Shown in pieces: positions 44,719 to 56,094 of a stretch of DNA of 64,000 nucleotides. The stretch covers positions 1,550,001-1,614,000 of the forward strand of contig OX359197.1 in the NCBI GenBank assembly GCA_947172415.1, written 5' to 3'. The notes below the pieces were generated by a model. That model worked only from the letters and a program-made list of their open reading frames with translations, did not search any database and was not told the origin of the DNA. The number at the start of each line of letters is the position of its first letter. Positions within the stretch are counted from its first letter, which is position 1. Position numbers and translations under genes: made by a program. The DNA comes from Chondrosia reniformis (Eukaryota > Porifera > Demospongiae > Chondrillida > Chondrillidae).

Positions 44719-46516
44719 CCCCCGGCCCATTGTAAAGACATGTGCTTTATAGATTACTGCGCGTGCTAGATTTTTCGCTCAAACCTTGATTTTTTGAAAG
44801 ACCACACTTCAATATATGTAATTCGGAGAGTGAGAGTAGGATAAAATTGAAAAAAATGCATGAAGGAGGGGTGAAATCTCGGACACTGACAACAAAATTT
44901 TTTCATCGATCACGATATGATTAACTAGTTCATTTTGTCTTAAAGAAAGAGTACAAAATTAACTTAATCACAATTGATTAGAATTTCTACCTAAATACAT
45001 AGATAGTTTGAGAGCAGTTGATTTTACAGCTTATTCAATAATTGACTTATTCTTGTCCGATCTTTCTTTCGCATCGGATTAATTCAAACATCTATATTAC
45101 AAATAGTCTATATGGAAAATGGCCAACTCAGTAAGGTTGAAGTTATTGTTTGTTAACCCTCCTCCTGCATGCTTGTCCACAGTAAGTTTGGTTTCTCGTG
45201 AATCAGACATCCTGCTCTGTCTATGCTGATCTGTGTGGCACCCTCAAGAGGTTCTTTGAAGATCTGTGTGGTGTACGTCACACATGTGAGCATTGCTCCT
45301 TCAAGAAGACATTCATCTGCTAAAGGATAATGACACAATTCGGTATGCTGATCCATATTTCATGCGACAATAGGCAGTGCTATATATTCTGTGTTGTATT
45401 ATATATACCTATCACTGACATTATAGATATACTTTCTAATGTATGTTATGTAGTCACGGAATATACCACAACTAATGTACACTAAACGTGTCTTAAGGAC
45501 TAATACTGTAGATCCACAATTGCTTCGAATTCTCTTGTGTTTTTCCCTCTTCATGATGTTTGACTGATTATAATTACTTGTGGTTTGATTATCAAAATAG
45601 TACATGTTTTGCTTTTTCACAGTTGCTTCTCTTGTGTTTTTCCCTCTTCATGATGTTTGAGAACAACTTCGTGATTGATTATCAGTTTCAATCGATTATT
45701 CGATCATAGATTTACCCAGCTCTATTGTATTTGATGCTGCCCATTAACTAATTGGTAAGATGGCCCCTCCCACTGGAAATGGGCTGGTTCTCTGCCTATA
45801 TCAGCTTGCTGTGATGCATGGAGTCACCCCTAACCAGTGTGAATGGCAAATTAAATATTTATCTACTTTTAGCTAGCTCAGTGGTAGAGCACTGGTAGTC
45901 GAAAAATTTGAGAAAAATTACTTGTGGCCATATTACTTCGACTCAATTTTTAGTCTACGTATAACAAATAAACAGGACAGTTGGTTATGACCTCCAGTGT
46001 TCTGCCACTGAGCTACAAATGCCACAGCAATGCTCCCTTCATATTTTCCTCTTATTAGTCTTACTAAAATAGACAATTAGTTGCTATTCACACTGATACC
46101 AGGGTTAAATTTGGTAGAGAAAAGATTAACCTTAAAATGGCAGAAAAGGGAACAACCCATAAGCTTCCTGAATTAACATATGAAACCCCGTCATTTGCAA
46201 AACATTAAATAGTGTGTGATACTTAAGTGTGGACACTTATTAGTATCTATAAAATGAGTACTAGTGTAACAACTGGAATAGGGGCTAAATTATGAAAGCA
46301 TTGGGAAGTATGTATTGGTTGGCTGGAAATACACTGGTGGTCATACCCAACTAGTTCACTGTATGTATATATGTATACATCAAAATTATGCAGATCTCTA
46401 TACACTTTGTCTATAGTTTCACTACAAATATATATGAAACACAGATACATATTATAAATGCTGAAATATAGTAATAAACGTGACTATAAATGGATTAAGA
46501 GCACACATGCTGCAGT
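44719..46516. other. Intergenic between TRIM pseudogene C and VWA7
   Basis: Third copy of the 29091-30876 type. No gene. Holds the tRNA-like pair at 45870-46022. Confidence 0.6.
45870..46022. repeat. Inverted pair of tRNA-like fragments (unit 6/7)
   Basis: Same arrangement as at 30230-30384. Confidence 0.5.
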
Positions 46517-48256
46517 CTACTGCACATACACAGTTGCAAATGCAATGATTGCTATCAATAAGAAGAGAGAGCTAGAGATTCCCAGAGCACCACATTTTGT
46601 TGGAGGATTAGCATTAATATCTCCAGAATCAAATTCATCACTGCAACAAGAAGAGTCTATGGAAGACTTCTGCAAGATAAGATTGCTTTTGTCAAAGCAT
46701 ATTTCTGATTGAAAAGAATCTCTTCGTGTGTTACAAATGTTGGGTACAGATCCATGGTTAGGGCAAGTCCAACTTGAACTAACGTTGCATTGCGTCACTG
46801 CATTACTCTCGCAAACACTGGCTTCACTTCCGCTACTCTTTCGAATGACATCCAGGAAGCACTCTGAAACATTTCTTATGATGGGGCAAGTTACTTGACG
46901 TGACAGATAGAGAATGGTGTTTTGCCAGTTAGTTTCATCTGCATTGCGAAGGTCAGTTGTCAGGATATCCACCGATACAACTCCATAGAGTCTAGGAGGG
47001 TCAACATTAGTGTCGTAAAGGGCTCTGGAAACAGTAGTCACTTCACCAAGACCAAATGCATCAATGTATGGCTCAACCCAAACCGGCTTAAGATTGTCAG
47101 ACACTTGACGCACAGTGGCAAAGTAATTATAATAATTACTCATAGCATCTCGAAGGTTTCCATTGTCATTTACATGAATAAAGATACCTTTGTTACCACA
47201 AGCAATAGCCTTTGGAATAGCTGCTGGGGCATTAGATCCAAGAGTAAAGGTGAAAATGACTGCCGACTCAGTGTTCAAGCTTGATACTAAATTCTGCAGA
47301 TTATTAGCATCACTTTCTCCAGCAGTTGGCATTCCGTCGGTAAGAAAGAGTATCGCAGTCTGGCAGCTGGAAGCCAGTTCTTGACTCTGGCTTCGAGTTA
47401 GTAAATCGAATGCTTCTGTGAAAGCTGCTTCATAGTTGGTGGTTCCACGCGCAGTTATACCGTCAATGGCGGAGTTAAGATTTAAAAGATTAGCCGAGCT
47501 AGCTGGTACCATTGTGGTGGTATATAGTGTAGAAGCGGTATCCGAAAATATAACCACTCCGACGTAATCAAAATTTGTTAGAGTATCGATAACTGTTTTT
47601 GCGGCATCCTTTGCTAGTTCCAAACGTCCAAAATCTCTCATAGACCCGCTGACATCGATCACAAGTATGACATTTTTGGGACCACTGGTGGCTGCCACGT
47701 ACCAAGGACGAATACGGGGATCGTACGAGGCGCAAGTCTCTTGTGCATCGCCTGGGTAACCTCTGAAGTAACCGCTGGGCGTTCCGATATATTGCCATCG
47801 CAAAGTTATCGTCTCAAGACTGACGCTTAGTTCATTTTTGAAAGCGCCTTCCAGATTTCTAGTCCAATGATTGTCTGTTGTTTCATCTTGACCTGTAACG
47901 CCTGTGGGATTATTTGAAGGGAGGCGAATCGCAGACTTGTCAAAGTCTAATCTTCTTGTTGAGCATTCGTGCGTGCACTGTCCTCGGAATGTGGTTATTA
48001 CTGGTTTTCCGAACTGGGTAGTAGCCCTTCCACCTTCCAAGCGGTTTTGACAAGCGGCCTGACTACAGGGAACTCCATTCACAGAGCCACTACAGCGATC
48101 TGCGTAGTCGGCCGCGGCAGCATCGGCTAATCTATTAACGATGTCAACGTTTGAATCAATGAGCGTCAGAACGTCATCGTTTGGTGTTCCTTGTCCGGAG
48201 GAATAAGAAATTAGCCCCACAGTAACCGCGAAAATAAGGGACAGCAAAGTTTTCAT
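46517..48256 (-). CDS. VWA7: VWA/Cache protein with a different signal peptide
   Basis: Single exon, 579 aa. It starts MKTLLSLIFAVTVGL, unlike the MKFKV type of VWA1-6. From VGLISYSSGQG on it is the common protein: FKNEL block but QETC, GSMRDFG, LYTTT loop, ARGTTN, intact MIDAS, AAFTEAF (Thr where others have Arg), DVIRK (Val for Ala), stalk SDEFDSGDI, GPI-type tail. The upstream DNA is unrelated to that of VWA1-6 but matches the two stumps at 5478 and 19884, so a second promoter/signal-peptide type exists in the array. Confidence 0.9.
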   Translation of the reverse strand: MKTLLSLIFAVTVGLISYSSGQGTPNDDVLTLIDSNVDIVNRLADAAAADYADRCSGSVNGVPCSQAACQNRLEGGRATTQFGKPVITTFRGQCTHECSTRRLDFDKSAIRLPSNNPTGVTGQDETTDNHWTRNLEGAFKNELSVSLETITLRWQYIGTPSGYFRGYPGDAQETCASYDPRIRPWYVAATSGPKNVILVIDVSGSMRDFGRLELAKDAAKTVIDTLTNFDYVGVVIFSDTASTLYTTTMVPASSANLLNLNSAIDGITARGTTNYEAAFTEAFDLLTRSQSQELASSCQTAILFLTDGMPTAGESDANNLQNLVSSLNTESAVIFTFTLGSNAPAAIPKAIACGNKGIFIHVNDNGNLRDAMSNYYNYFATVRQVSDNLKPVWVEPYIDAFGLGEVTTVSRALYDTNVDPPRLYGVVSVDILTTDLRNADETNWQNTILYLSRQVTCPIIRNVSECFLDVIRKSSGSEASVCESNAVTQCNVSSSWTCPNHGSVPNICNTRRDSFQSEICFDKSNLILQKSSIDSSCCSDEFDSGDINANPPTKCGALGISSSLFLLIAIIAFATVYVQ

Positions 48257-50079
48257 AAAATTATTACTTACTGCAAATTTAGTACAACTGAAACGAACGA
48301 ACTAATTGCGAGCTAGTGTAGACTACATATATATAATCTGGCATGTGACATGCACTCGATTGCATCAAAATATGAAATTCTATATTAGGTAACAATCAAT
48401 ATTGCATTTATCATGGGAAACAAAAGAGCATGAAGTAATTTTATCCAAATAATTACAGATGGACCTCTTTCAACATAACAATGAAGATGGACCTATATTT
48501 CTGATTCATTTATATTATGTATTATGATAACCAATCAGTACAAATTACACTGATAATATATTTACCTAAATGATGTAGGGACACAAACACCTGCACTATA
48601 TGTAGCTGCAAGTTATTAAGCAATATAAGAAAATAAAACTGCTAAACTTTAATGTTAAGAATTCAGAAAGGTATATTGGAAATTAACTTTTTGAACTGCC
48701 AGTTTTAAAAAGAATGAAGGTATGTATAAGTAGTCCGAAATAGGCTATATAGATGTTATATAAAATCTGAGATATGGTCCTGTGCATCATTATCTACAAC
48801 CACTAGCTTGTAGCTATAATAGATCTATATATATGTTTATATGTTGAATACTGGTGGTGCAATTATTACACCACCAGTATTCAACATATAAACACAATCA
48901 CATGATAATCACACCACAGTCATACATCAAGTTATTACAGTCACCTAAAGTTACACAAATAGTTAGTAGTAATCATTAATGAATAACAATAAATGTTACT
49001 GTAGGCAGCATTGTGACAGTGTGCTATATTTTAGTAGTTATATCACATAAATAGGGGATTAAGCCACTTAGTCGTAATGACTTCCTAACCTGAGGCAGGA
49101 ATAGGGTCTGGCCAACCAGGAACACTTGTGAATAATTAAAGGCTTTGAAGTTCGCCAACCAATAAAAATGTATGGCCGACTTGGATAAGGTATTGTTTGT
49201 TTTGTTAAACTTTTTCGAAAACAAAAGTATAGCAAACAGAGAATTGGTGTAAGTCTAAAATCTAAACATGTTCTCTGGTACTGATGCATCATACGTGTAG
49301 TTATATTCTAGGGAGCCAAACTGTACTATAACAATGACCCTGTTTGCATTGTAGTTAATAAAACAATAAAAGATCTCTTGTACAATATATACAGGATTGA
49401 TATATACAGTAGAATTACTACATACTATACATGATATGGCTATATATACCGGGTATATAAGAGTTAGTGTATACATGCAAATAGGTAAATTTTCGGCAAA
49501 TTTTCGCTTTTCACAATTAACATACTTCATGTGAAGCGCATTCGGACTTAGATCTAGAGCTGTCTATTGCCTAGTTCGAATATTATGACGATTAATAACT
49601 TGTACGCGCCCGCATAACGGTTCGCATATTAGCGGTAGAAGATGATAAAAAAAGGAATTTTAGAAATGGGCCTTATTCCTGGTTAGCCTCTTTTTGAGCG
49701 CTGTAGAGCGTGTAAGGCGTCGAAACATGCTTTGGCATTAGAAAAGCGTACACGAATGTCTGCAAATAACCGAAAATTGCTTCGTTGGTGATTTATGAGG
49801 TGTTGCTTGCTAATACATGTCCGTACATTGTATATGGATAGGGCGGCTTCCGAGAGTACTCCCGTACTCTTTGATATGAGTTGGAAATTTTTAAACATGC
49901 CATCATACAAGTTCATTTCCCAATACTTTATAGGGTCATATACGTCACTTAAATGAAATAGATTCTAAATTATAATAAAACACATGCTATAAAGGAGGAG
50001 CTGTCACTAACATACTTTTTTGGGTGACCTTATATTAGGGTAAACAATTAAGGTAAACAGTTTGTAATATTAACAGAAT
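48257..50079. other. VWA7 upstream region and VWA8 3' flank
   Basis: To about 48730 this is the VWA7-type upstream block, repeated at 5490-5880, 19926-20200 and 18632-18865. From 48885 it is the VWA3/8-type 3' flank. Between them is the hairpin at 48834. No gene supported. Confidence 0.6.
48834..48894. repeat. Perfect 26-bp hairpin
   Basis: Arms 48834-48859 and 48869-48894 (TGTTTATATGTTGAATACTG + GTGGTG and its complement) with a 9-base loop. Only the right arm end resembles the homologous site near VWA3, so the left arm looks like an inverted copy. It sits at the junction between the VWA7-type and VWA8-type flanks. Confidence 0.85.
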
Positions 50080-51819
50080 CTACTGCACATACAAAGCTGT
50101 AAATGCAATGATTGCTATCAATAATGAGAGAGAGCTGGAGATTCCCAGAGCACCACATTTTGTTGGAGGATTAGCATTAACATCTGCAGGATCAAATTCA
50201 TCACTGCAACAAGAAGAGTCTATGGAAGACTTCTGCAAGATAAGATTGCTTTTGTCAAAGCAAAGCTCAGCTTCATAGGAATCTCTTTGTGTGTTACAAA
50301 TGTTGGGTACAGATCCATGGTTAGGGCAAGTCCAACTTGAACTAACGCTGCATTGCGTCACTGCATTACTCTCGCAAACACTGGCTTCACTTCCACTACT
50401 CTTTCGAATGGCATCCAGGAAGCACTCTGAAACATTCCTAATGATGGGGCAAGTTACCTGACGTGACAGATAGAGAATAGTGTTTTGCCAGTTAGTTTCA
50501 TCTGCATTGCGAAGGTCAGTTGTCAGGATATCCACCGATACAACTCCATAGAGTCTAGGAGGGTCAACATTAGTGTCGTAAAGGGCTCTGGAAACAGTAG
50601 TCACTTCACCAAGACCAAATGCATCAATGTATGGCTCAACCCAAACTGGCTCAAGATTGTCAGACACTTGACGCACAGTGGCAAAGTAATTATAATAATT
50701 ACTCATAGCATCTCGAAGGTTTCCATTGTCATTTACATGAATAAAGATACCTTTGTTACCACAAGCAATAGCCTTTGGAATAGCTGCTGGGGCATCAGAT
50801 CCAAGAGTAAAGGTGAAAATGACTGCCGACTCAGTGTTCAAGTTTGATACTAAATTCTGCAGATTATTAGCATTAGTTTCTCCGTCAGTTGGCATTCCGT
50901 CGGTAAGAAAGAGTAGTGCAGTCTGGCAGTCGGAAGCCAGTTCTTGACTCTGGCTACGATCTAGTAAATCGAATGCTTTTCTGAAAGCTGCTTCATAGTT
51001 GGTGGGTCCACTCGCAGTTATACCGTCAATGTCGGAGCTAAGACTTCTTATGTTAGCTGAAGTAGCTGGTAATAGAGTATTCTCCAGTGTAGAAGCGGTA
51101 TCCGAAAATGTAACTACTCCGACGTAATCAAAATTTGTTAGAGTGTTTATAACTGTTTTTGCGGCATCCTTTGCTAGTTCCAAACGTCCACGACTTCTCA
51201 TAGAACCGCTGACATCGATCACAAGTATGACATTTTTGGGACCACTGGTGGCTGCCACGTACCAAGGACGAATACGGGGATCGTACGAGGCGCAAGTCTC
51301 TTGTGCATCGCCTGGGTAACCTCTGAAAAGGCCGCTGGGCGTTCCGATATATTGCCATCGCAAAGTTATGGTCTCAATACTGTTACCTAATTGACTTCTG
51401 AAATCTTCATCCAGATTTCTAGTCCAATGATTGTCTGTTGTTTCATCTTGACCTGTAACGCCTGTGGGATTATTTGAAGGGAGGCGAATCGCAGACTTGT
51501 CAAAGTCTAATCTTCTTGTTGAGCATTCGTGCGTGCACTGTCCTCGGAATGTGGTTATTACTGGTTTTCCGAACTGGGTAGTAGCCCTTCCACCTTCCAA
51601 GCGGTTTTGACAAGCGGCCTGACTACAGGGATCTCCATTCACAGAGCCACTACAGCGATCTGCGTAGTCGGCCACGGCAGCATCGGCTAATCTATTAACG
51701 ATGTCAACGTTGGAATCGATGAGCCTCAGGACGTCATCGTTTGGTGTTCCTTGTCCAGAGGAATAAGAAATTAGCCCCACAGTAATCTCGAAAAGAACTA
51801 ACTGAAAAATCCTTACCAT
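50080..51819 (-). CDS. VWA8: most divergent VWA/Cache copy, third 5' end
   Basis: Single exon, 579 aa from MVRIFQLVLFEITVGL; an in-frame Met 12 codons upstream is possible. FRSQL block with PSGLFRG and QETC. MIDAS intact, but its next residues are GSMRSRG instead of GSMRDFG/GSMNDFG. Other private changes: VINTLTN, VVTFS, SDIDGITASGPT, GMPTDGE, GSDAPAA, VNGDPC. Short loop SLENTLLPATSANIRS type as in VWA2, stalk RDSYEAELC as in VWA3, GPI-type tail. The signal-peptide region and upstream DNA are unlike both other types. The start ATGGTAAGG also looks like a splice donor, so an upstream exon is conceivable. Confidence 0.88.
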   Translation of the reverse strand: MVRIFQLVLFEITVGLISYSSGQGTPNDDVLRLIDSNVDIVNRLADAAVADYADRCSGSVNGDPCSQAACQNRLEGGRATTQFGKPVITTFRGQCTHECSTRRLDFDKSAIRLPSNNPTGVTGQDETTDNHWTRNLDEDFRSQLGNSIETITLRWQYIGTPSGLFRGYPGDAQETCASYDPRIRPWYVAATSGPKNVILVIDVSGSMRSRGRLELAKDAAKTVINTLTNFDYVGVVTFSDTASTLENTLLPATSANIRSLSSDIDGITASGPTNYEAAFRKAFDLLDRSQSQELASDCQTALLFLTDGMPTDGETNANNLQNLVSNLNTESAVIFTFTLGSDAPAAIPKAIACGNKGIFIHVNDNGNLRDAMSNYYNYFATVRQVSDNLEPVWVEPYIDAFGLGEVTTVSRALYDTNVDPPRLYGVVSVDILTTDLRNADETNWQNTILYLSRQVTCPIIRNVSECFLDAIRKSSGSEASVCESNAVTQCSVSSSWTCPNHGSVPNICNTQRDSYEAELCFDKSNLILQKSSIDSSCCSDEFDPADVNANPPTKCGALGISSSLSLLIAIIAFTALYVQ

Positions 51820-51915
51820 CGTACTCACCGACAAAAGAAGCGGATGCAAAATCAATACGATACTGACAGTTTTTACAAACTTAATACGTCACCTTGCATG
51901 CGGCAATTATGGAGC

Positions 51916-52229
51916 ATTCGGTCATTCGGAATCGAAGCGATCTAAATTTCCGGCAATCCGAATTGAAGCGGATTTCCGTTTTTAGTATGTACATACCGTT
52001 TATGCTCTATTCGGACATATACGGTACGTATACGTATCTCTCATTGTTAAGCATATTTGAAAGTATTATTAGTACACTGTATGTCTTTTTTATCAGAGGG
52101 TTACGTTAAAATCAGTTAATTTTCACTGTCTGGTGTACCCTGCTAAATATGATGACTGATGAATGAAAGGATGATGAAATTTCGATAGCTTCGATTCCGA
52201 ATGACCACTTCGATTCTGGATGACCGAAT
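51916..52229. mobile_element. 314-bp TIR element directly upstream of VWA8
   Basis: The left end ATTCGGTCATTCGGAATCGA (51916) has two complements on the right: a perfect 18-bp one at 52189-52206, and the outermost at 52208-52229 with a few mismatches. It lies 97 bases above the VWA8 ATG. No coding capacity. Confidence 0.65.
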
Positions 52230-53346
52230 ATTGTCCACTTTGACACCAGCAATAATTTTTTACGATTACCAATTGCAATGTCCTATCTTGACAACCAACC
52301 CAAAAAGTACTGTAGATTGAGTCTAAAAAATAAACCCTTCTGGTTTGAGTAAAATAAAATAAAATGAACGTCAGAGCTTAGAGTGCTTTGTAACATTTCT
52401 AATGTGTTTGACCAGGTCAAGATATTTAACATATGCATTACGCATCAGGCATCAGGTAATCATGATTGCATATGTACAACAAAAATATACGCTGTGCATG
52501 AAAAATCTAATATACCATTTTCCTACATGCTATATGCCTGCATGCATGCTCCTGAATAATGTAAAACACCATATTTCAAAATATTTTGATTATCATACAA
52601 GCTACGTAAACAAAGAGAATAGACAAAAGACCATTTCCTTAGACTAACGACTTAGGGCAAACCTATAGAGCTTTGTAAGACAAAAAATCATAACTGCTAC
52701 ATAATTTAAATAAACATTGCAAAGAGGCTATGAGTTCAAAAACTTCTATGTCAGGGATCAATTAAAGTGTTTTCTGTTAAAGATACAAATATTTTCACTG
52801 TTCAAGTATACATATGTTTGAAAATAGAGATGCACCCATAAGGCTTCTGAATTATATGTTTATGAAAATGGACCTAATTTGAAACTAAAGAATTACGATA
52901 TTATATTGCTCTTGATAAATATCAGTCACACCTACTTATAAATGGTAACAACAATCATGATTAATTTAACAAATCATAATTATTAAAAGTGGCTAAAACT
53001 AAGAGTAATTTTCATACAGTATACTTCTTAGAATAAGTGGTTCATAAATGACACAAACCTAAGACACTCAAACTGTCTACTGATTGCTGCTGCAAATATA
53101 TCTTCACTCATCATAACAGACACATTGGCGCAATTGCCAAAACCTCAAAAAGGGAGATCACCTACATATAATTGCATCAGGAGAATCAGGCTAATATTTG
53201 TATGTGTAATATCATACAAATAAGATGTATAATACATGAACAAAAGTACACGCTCTGCATAAGCATTGTGAGTTAACCACAAAGTGGGATAGGGATTTGA
53301 TAAAAATTGAGTAACTTTTAAGATTATTAAAGTATGATATCATCTC

Positions 53347-53476
53347 ATTGAACTCTGGATATTACCCCTGTCCATTCATGTCTTCTGAGGAGTGCAATGA
53401 GCAAATGGGCGGAACCAAAGTTCGCTCATTGCGCTAAGGAGAAATGAGTGGGCAGGGGTAGTCTCCAGAGTTCAAT
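53347..53476. repeat. 130-bp imperfect hairpin
   Basis: Arms of about 56 bases, starting ATTGAACTCTGGA and ending in its complement, with scattered mismatches and a short loop near 53405-53420. Single copy in the window. Either an old foldback element or a candidate small-RNA precursor. Confidence 0.7.
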
Positions 53477-55712
53477 GCTGGTGATATTGATAAAAAGAAG
53501 TGACAAATTTTCTGGATTTCATTGCAATGATACAAAAGGGTTATGGTATTGCTGATATCCTGTTATGTGCCAGGTTATGAGGTCAAAGTACAAATACTGT
53601 ACCAGGAAAAATTAGTAAATAACTTCATTTCACAGGGGTTAATGAACTAAAGGTCATTGCATGTACAATATACATGTGCATATTTGTCTTTGGTATATAA
53701 TTATGTATGTACGTATACCAACCTCATTATGAAGTGGTGTAGTTAATATCTTCCCTCTAGCTGAAAGATACATACCCTAAATGTAGTACAAGAAGATAAT
53801 GTATATATGAATGAATCTAGGCTCTGCCAAGAAAAGGTGAAGATATCAAAAATGCATACTCCTTGGTTACAACCAGAAATATCTCCCGTTGCCATGGCAA
53901 CCACATGCTGATCACATGAAAGCCCTGGGCTAATGATAGTGATATCATTGCACAGGTCAAAATTTATGTAAACACAGCAAAGTGAAAAAATGCAATCACA
54001 GCATTACATCACTTAGGAGCAAACACATACAGGTATGTCCAGAAAAGTGTAAGTAGTCAAAGTCCTAGGAAGCCTTGCAAAATCTGGTTACAACCAGAAG
54101 TACAGCTTACAGGTGTTTCAAATGCACACAGAATATTAGTTTGTGCTATGTTAAGCCTAAAATATATATATATATATATAGACAGTGGTCTAGTGGGTCC
54201 AAAATTACAAGTTTTCTCTGTTAAGGATATCATAGCCTCATATCCATTTCATGACCTTAGTATATCACATATCATAGCCTCATATAATAATGTGAATGAC
54301 ATCATGAATATTGAAATATCACTTAATGCAAGGACTCTTTTGAGCATGCTCAGTGCAACCTCTATTCATGCTGTGATAAAATAGTAGGTCATCCTCCTAA
54401 GGGTTTGGACTACATGATATAAAACACTTACATTGGCCTTTGATTACAAATTGGAAGACTTGGCACTTTTAGAATTTGCCCAGATTAATGTGTAAGTAAA
54501 GTTATGTGTATGCACTTGACTTCCTTATTAGGGAGAGTGTAACAAGCTTCACATACAGAGAAGAACTGTAAGGCGTCTGTGTATAGGTAGGTATGTGGAT
54601 AATTGGCTGGTAAGACAGTCAATTTCTAATTTAGAATTGGGTGTGTTTAATAAATTTGACTTCTTCTGTAATATCTGTTTTAATTAACAAATTACAATAT
54701 AGGTACATTAACCAAAGGGAATAGACACTTTCAGAATACCACCATTTGCAAATACGTACGTAAATGAAGAATAGTGTATGTACAACACATAATAATTATG
54801 AGACAAGCATAACTACCGGAAGGAAGAATGAAATGCAGCTATTCAACTTTGGGCCATTTGCAGCTGTCTCTTGTACAAGGTATACAGTTACAGTAATAGG
54901 GTACAAGAAACAGCTGGAAATAATCCAAAGATTGAATAGCTATTAGTTCAGCCTGTTACTATGCAAGCCATACAGAATAACAACGTCTGGGGTTCATGGA
55001 TGCATACTACCATATCCATAGCTGGAAATATTGGCGGGAAGAATATTTGGCAATTTTGGACTGATTTAAATATTGGCGGTTTTAAGTTTCGTGGTTACCT
55101 TGCCCACCTTATCAAAATAAATTCCCCTCCAATAATTCTGGCTATATGGTATACTAAAGATTATCAACCCAATACCATGTACATACATATGTACGTACAT
55201 ACACATGTTAACACAATGTATTGATATTGGTATACTCACTTTTAGCTGAGCTAAGGGTAGAGTACCGTCTGACCTTGACTTGTTGTAAATACACTCCTAA
55301 GAGAGTGCAGTGATAAATATGTAATATACAGAATACATACATGTAATTCTACAGTATATACAGAAATATTAATTGTACAACACCTGTGCATTATTGCCTG
55401 TGCATCCCAGCTGTTTGAGGTTCATTTTTGTCATCTTAGATGACTGGAAGGCAATCACTGGTTACTATATGTACTAGATTTTGGTCTCCCAACTAATATA
55501 TGAACAACCTCCATCACTTGTTTGGTTGGTGTTTAATTCCTGGTGACTATTTACATTTCATGTACACATACATATAACATATCTTACTATCCATTCAGTT
55601 TTAATATTGACAACTGTAGGATTTAGACTGAGAGGTACGCATATAATTGTACATATGGTATTGCACAAATGAAAGGGTCTACCTCTTTGAACCATCATAT
55701 AAAGGTATACTA

Positions 55713-55853
55713 TAATTGATGATAATTGAGCTGCAGCAACAGGAATATTCTTTAGAATTGAAAAATAAAATTTATTGCTGATGAAGACCTTAGGGTCGAA
55801 ACGTTCAATTCTAAAGAATATTCCTGTTGCTGCAGCTCAATAATCATCAATTA
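55713..55853. repeat. Foldback with hammerhead-like core
   Basis: Arms of about 49 bases with about one mismatch (inner 37 bp, 55725-55761 and 55805-55841, perfect) enclose CTGATGA at 55778, the stem-loop GACC-TTAG-GGTC and GAAACG at 55798. Same design as at 21036 but with unrelated arms. As there, one extra A precedes stem II and the stem I/cleavage side is poor. Confidence 0.6.
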
Positions 55854-55949
55854 ACTAATTATGATCGCAACAACTACTCCATATCATTTTATACCATGTA
55901 TCTATATACAGACTGTATGTATGGATGTACATAGGTACATAGTATAGTA

Positions 55950-56094
55950 TATCTTTGGGATGGTACATCCTTTGACTTTTGAGCATTTAAAAACTCAGTC
56001 AGAATACCCCAGGGTCAAAACGTTTGACCAAGAACCCAAACCATACTGCGTTTCTAAACGTTCAAAAGTCGAAGAATGTACCATCCCAAAGATA
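55950..56094. repeat. Foldback with degenerate hammerhead-like core
   Basis: Arms 55950-55984 and 56060-56094 (TATCTTTGGGATGGTACAT...) with about four mismatches. Between them is CAGAATACCCCAGGGTCAAA + ACG, which looks like a decayed version of the core at 55778. The arms are again unrelated to those of the other two. Confidence 0.5.

Noticed and set aside
49683-49916. 77-codon minus-strand frame beside VWA8
   Set aside because: Broken in the homologous VWA3 flank and shows no domain.
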